Shown here in pieces: positions 41,769 to 41,853 of a DNA stretch of 41,853 bases (position 1 is the stretch's first letter; each line of letters opens with the position of its first letter). A model generated the notes under the pieces. That model was not told the DNA's origin, searched no databases, and saw nothing but the letters and a program-made list of their open reading frames with translations. Where the stretch lies: NCBI GenBank assembly GCA_947169285.1, contig CAMVPB010000008.1, positions 1 through 41,853 on the forward strand. Direction: 5' to 3'. The translations under genes and the position numbers were made by a program. Source of the stretch: an uncultured bacterium. Its GTDB lineage: Bacteria; Bacillota_I; Bacilli_A; RF39; UBA660.

Positions 41769-41853
41769 GAAAAATAAACAAATATGTAAAATTATTTATG
41801 TAGTGTTACAATTGATGTGACACCTCAAACATAGAAAAAAGTGATTTGATACC

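Noticed and set aside
1-41853. CRISPR arrays, insertion sequences, prophage genes, tRNA or rRNA genes
   Set aside because: No spaced direct-repeat array, transposase, integrase, phage structural gene, TTCGAATC-like tRNA arm or rRNA block was seen while reading both strands.

Overview
This window comes from a very AT-rich chromosome (roughly 27% GC by eye) of a Gram-positive, low-GC bacterium. The signs are the recU-ponA / nth-dnaD block, spoIVA next to the HU gene, rpsO-pnp, nfo beside a YqfT-like gene, gatCAB, a T-box leader on pheST and strong AGGAGG ribosome-binding sites. TGA is used as a stop (recU, the 280-residue phosphoesterase) and TGG encodes Trp, so the code is the standard bacterial one and not that of Mycoplasma. 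A cell-wall and division set (PBP1A, a class B PBP, MurG, DivIB, FtsA, FtsZ, UppS) with spoIVA behind a sigma-E-type promoter fits a wall-forming member of Bacilli that sporulates or descends from sporulators. An uncultured Erysipelotrichia/RF39-like lineage is my best guess, from general knowledge only.

Layout. 1-3550 (+): recU and ponA overlap by ATGA. 3559-5896 (-): nth, dnaD, a short cca and the HU gene. 6015-8113: spoIVA (-) diverges from a HAD-family gene (+). 8122-11218 (-): trmL, a DUF2207 membrane protein and lemA. 11306-14940 (-): pheST behind a phenylalanine T-box. 14973-18330 (-): a 65-codon unknown, frr, dinB and obg. 18368-22947 (-): a zinc-peptidase-like protein, two metallophosphoesterases and uppS. 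23086-23345: a compact module encoding a 26-residue hydrophobic peptide, with the marks of a type I toxin-antitoxin locus. 23410-24196 (+): rpsD with its leader. 24243-31559 (-): murG, divIB, gatC, gatA, gatB, ftsA and ftsZ, a division cluster with gatCAB inside it. 31621-33371 (-): rpmG, efp, a GtrA-family gene and an unknown gene. 33469-35434 (+): an SDR reductase and a YnbB-like PLP enzyme. 35440-41654: a class B PBP (-), a YqfT-like gene (+), nfo, a lone prepilin, pnp and rpsO (-).

Most genes are housekeeping: translation (pheST, frr, gatCAB, efp, rpmG, rpsD, rpsO, trmL, cca), wall and division, DNA repair (recU, nth, nfo, dinB) and RNA turnover (pnp). No insertion sequence, prophage, CRISPR array, tRNA or rRNA was seen.

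The observations most worth following are the type I toxin-like module; a 685-residue protein with a dead phosphoesterase half followed by a probably active half, each after a helical, possibly winged-helix segment; a full sigma-E consensus before spoIVA; and four genes (cca, the small phosphoesterase, the GtrA gene, the class B PBP) whose -10 box ends 5-6 bases before the ATG with no Shine-Dalgarno, as expected for leaderless mRNAs. A possible pseudoknot in the rpsD leader and a prepilin promoter lying inside a perfect 11-bp inverted repeat also deserve a check.
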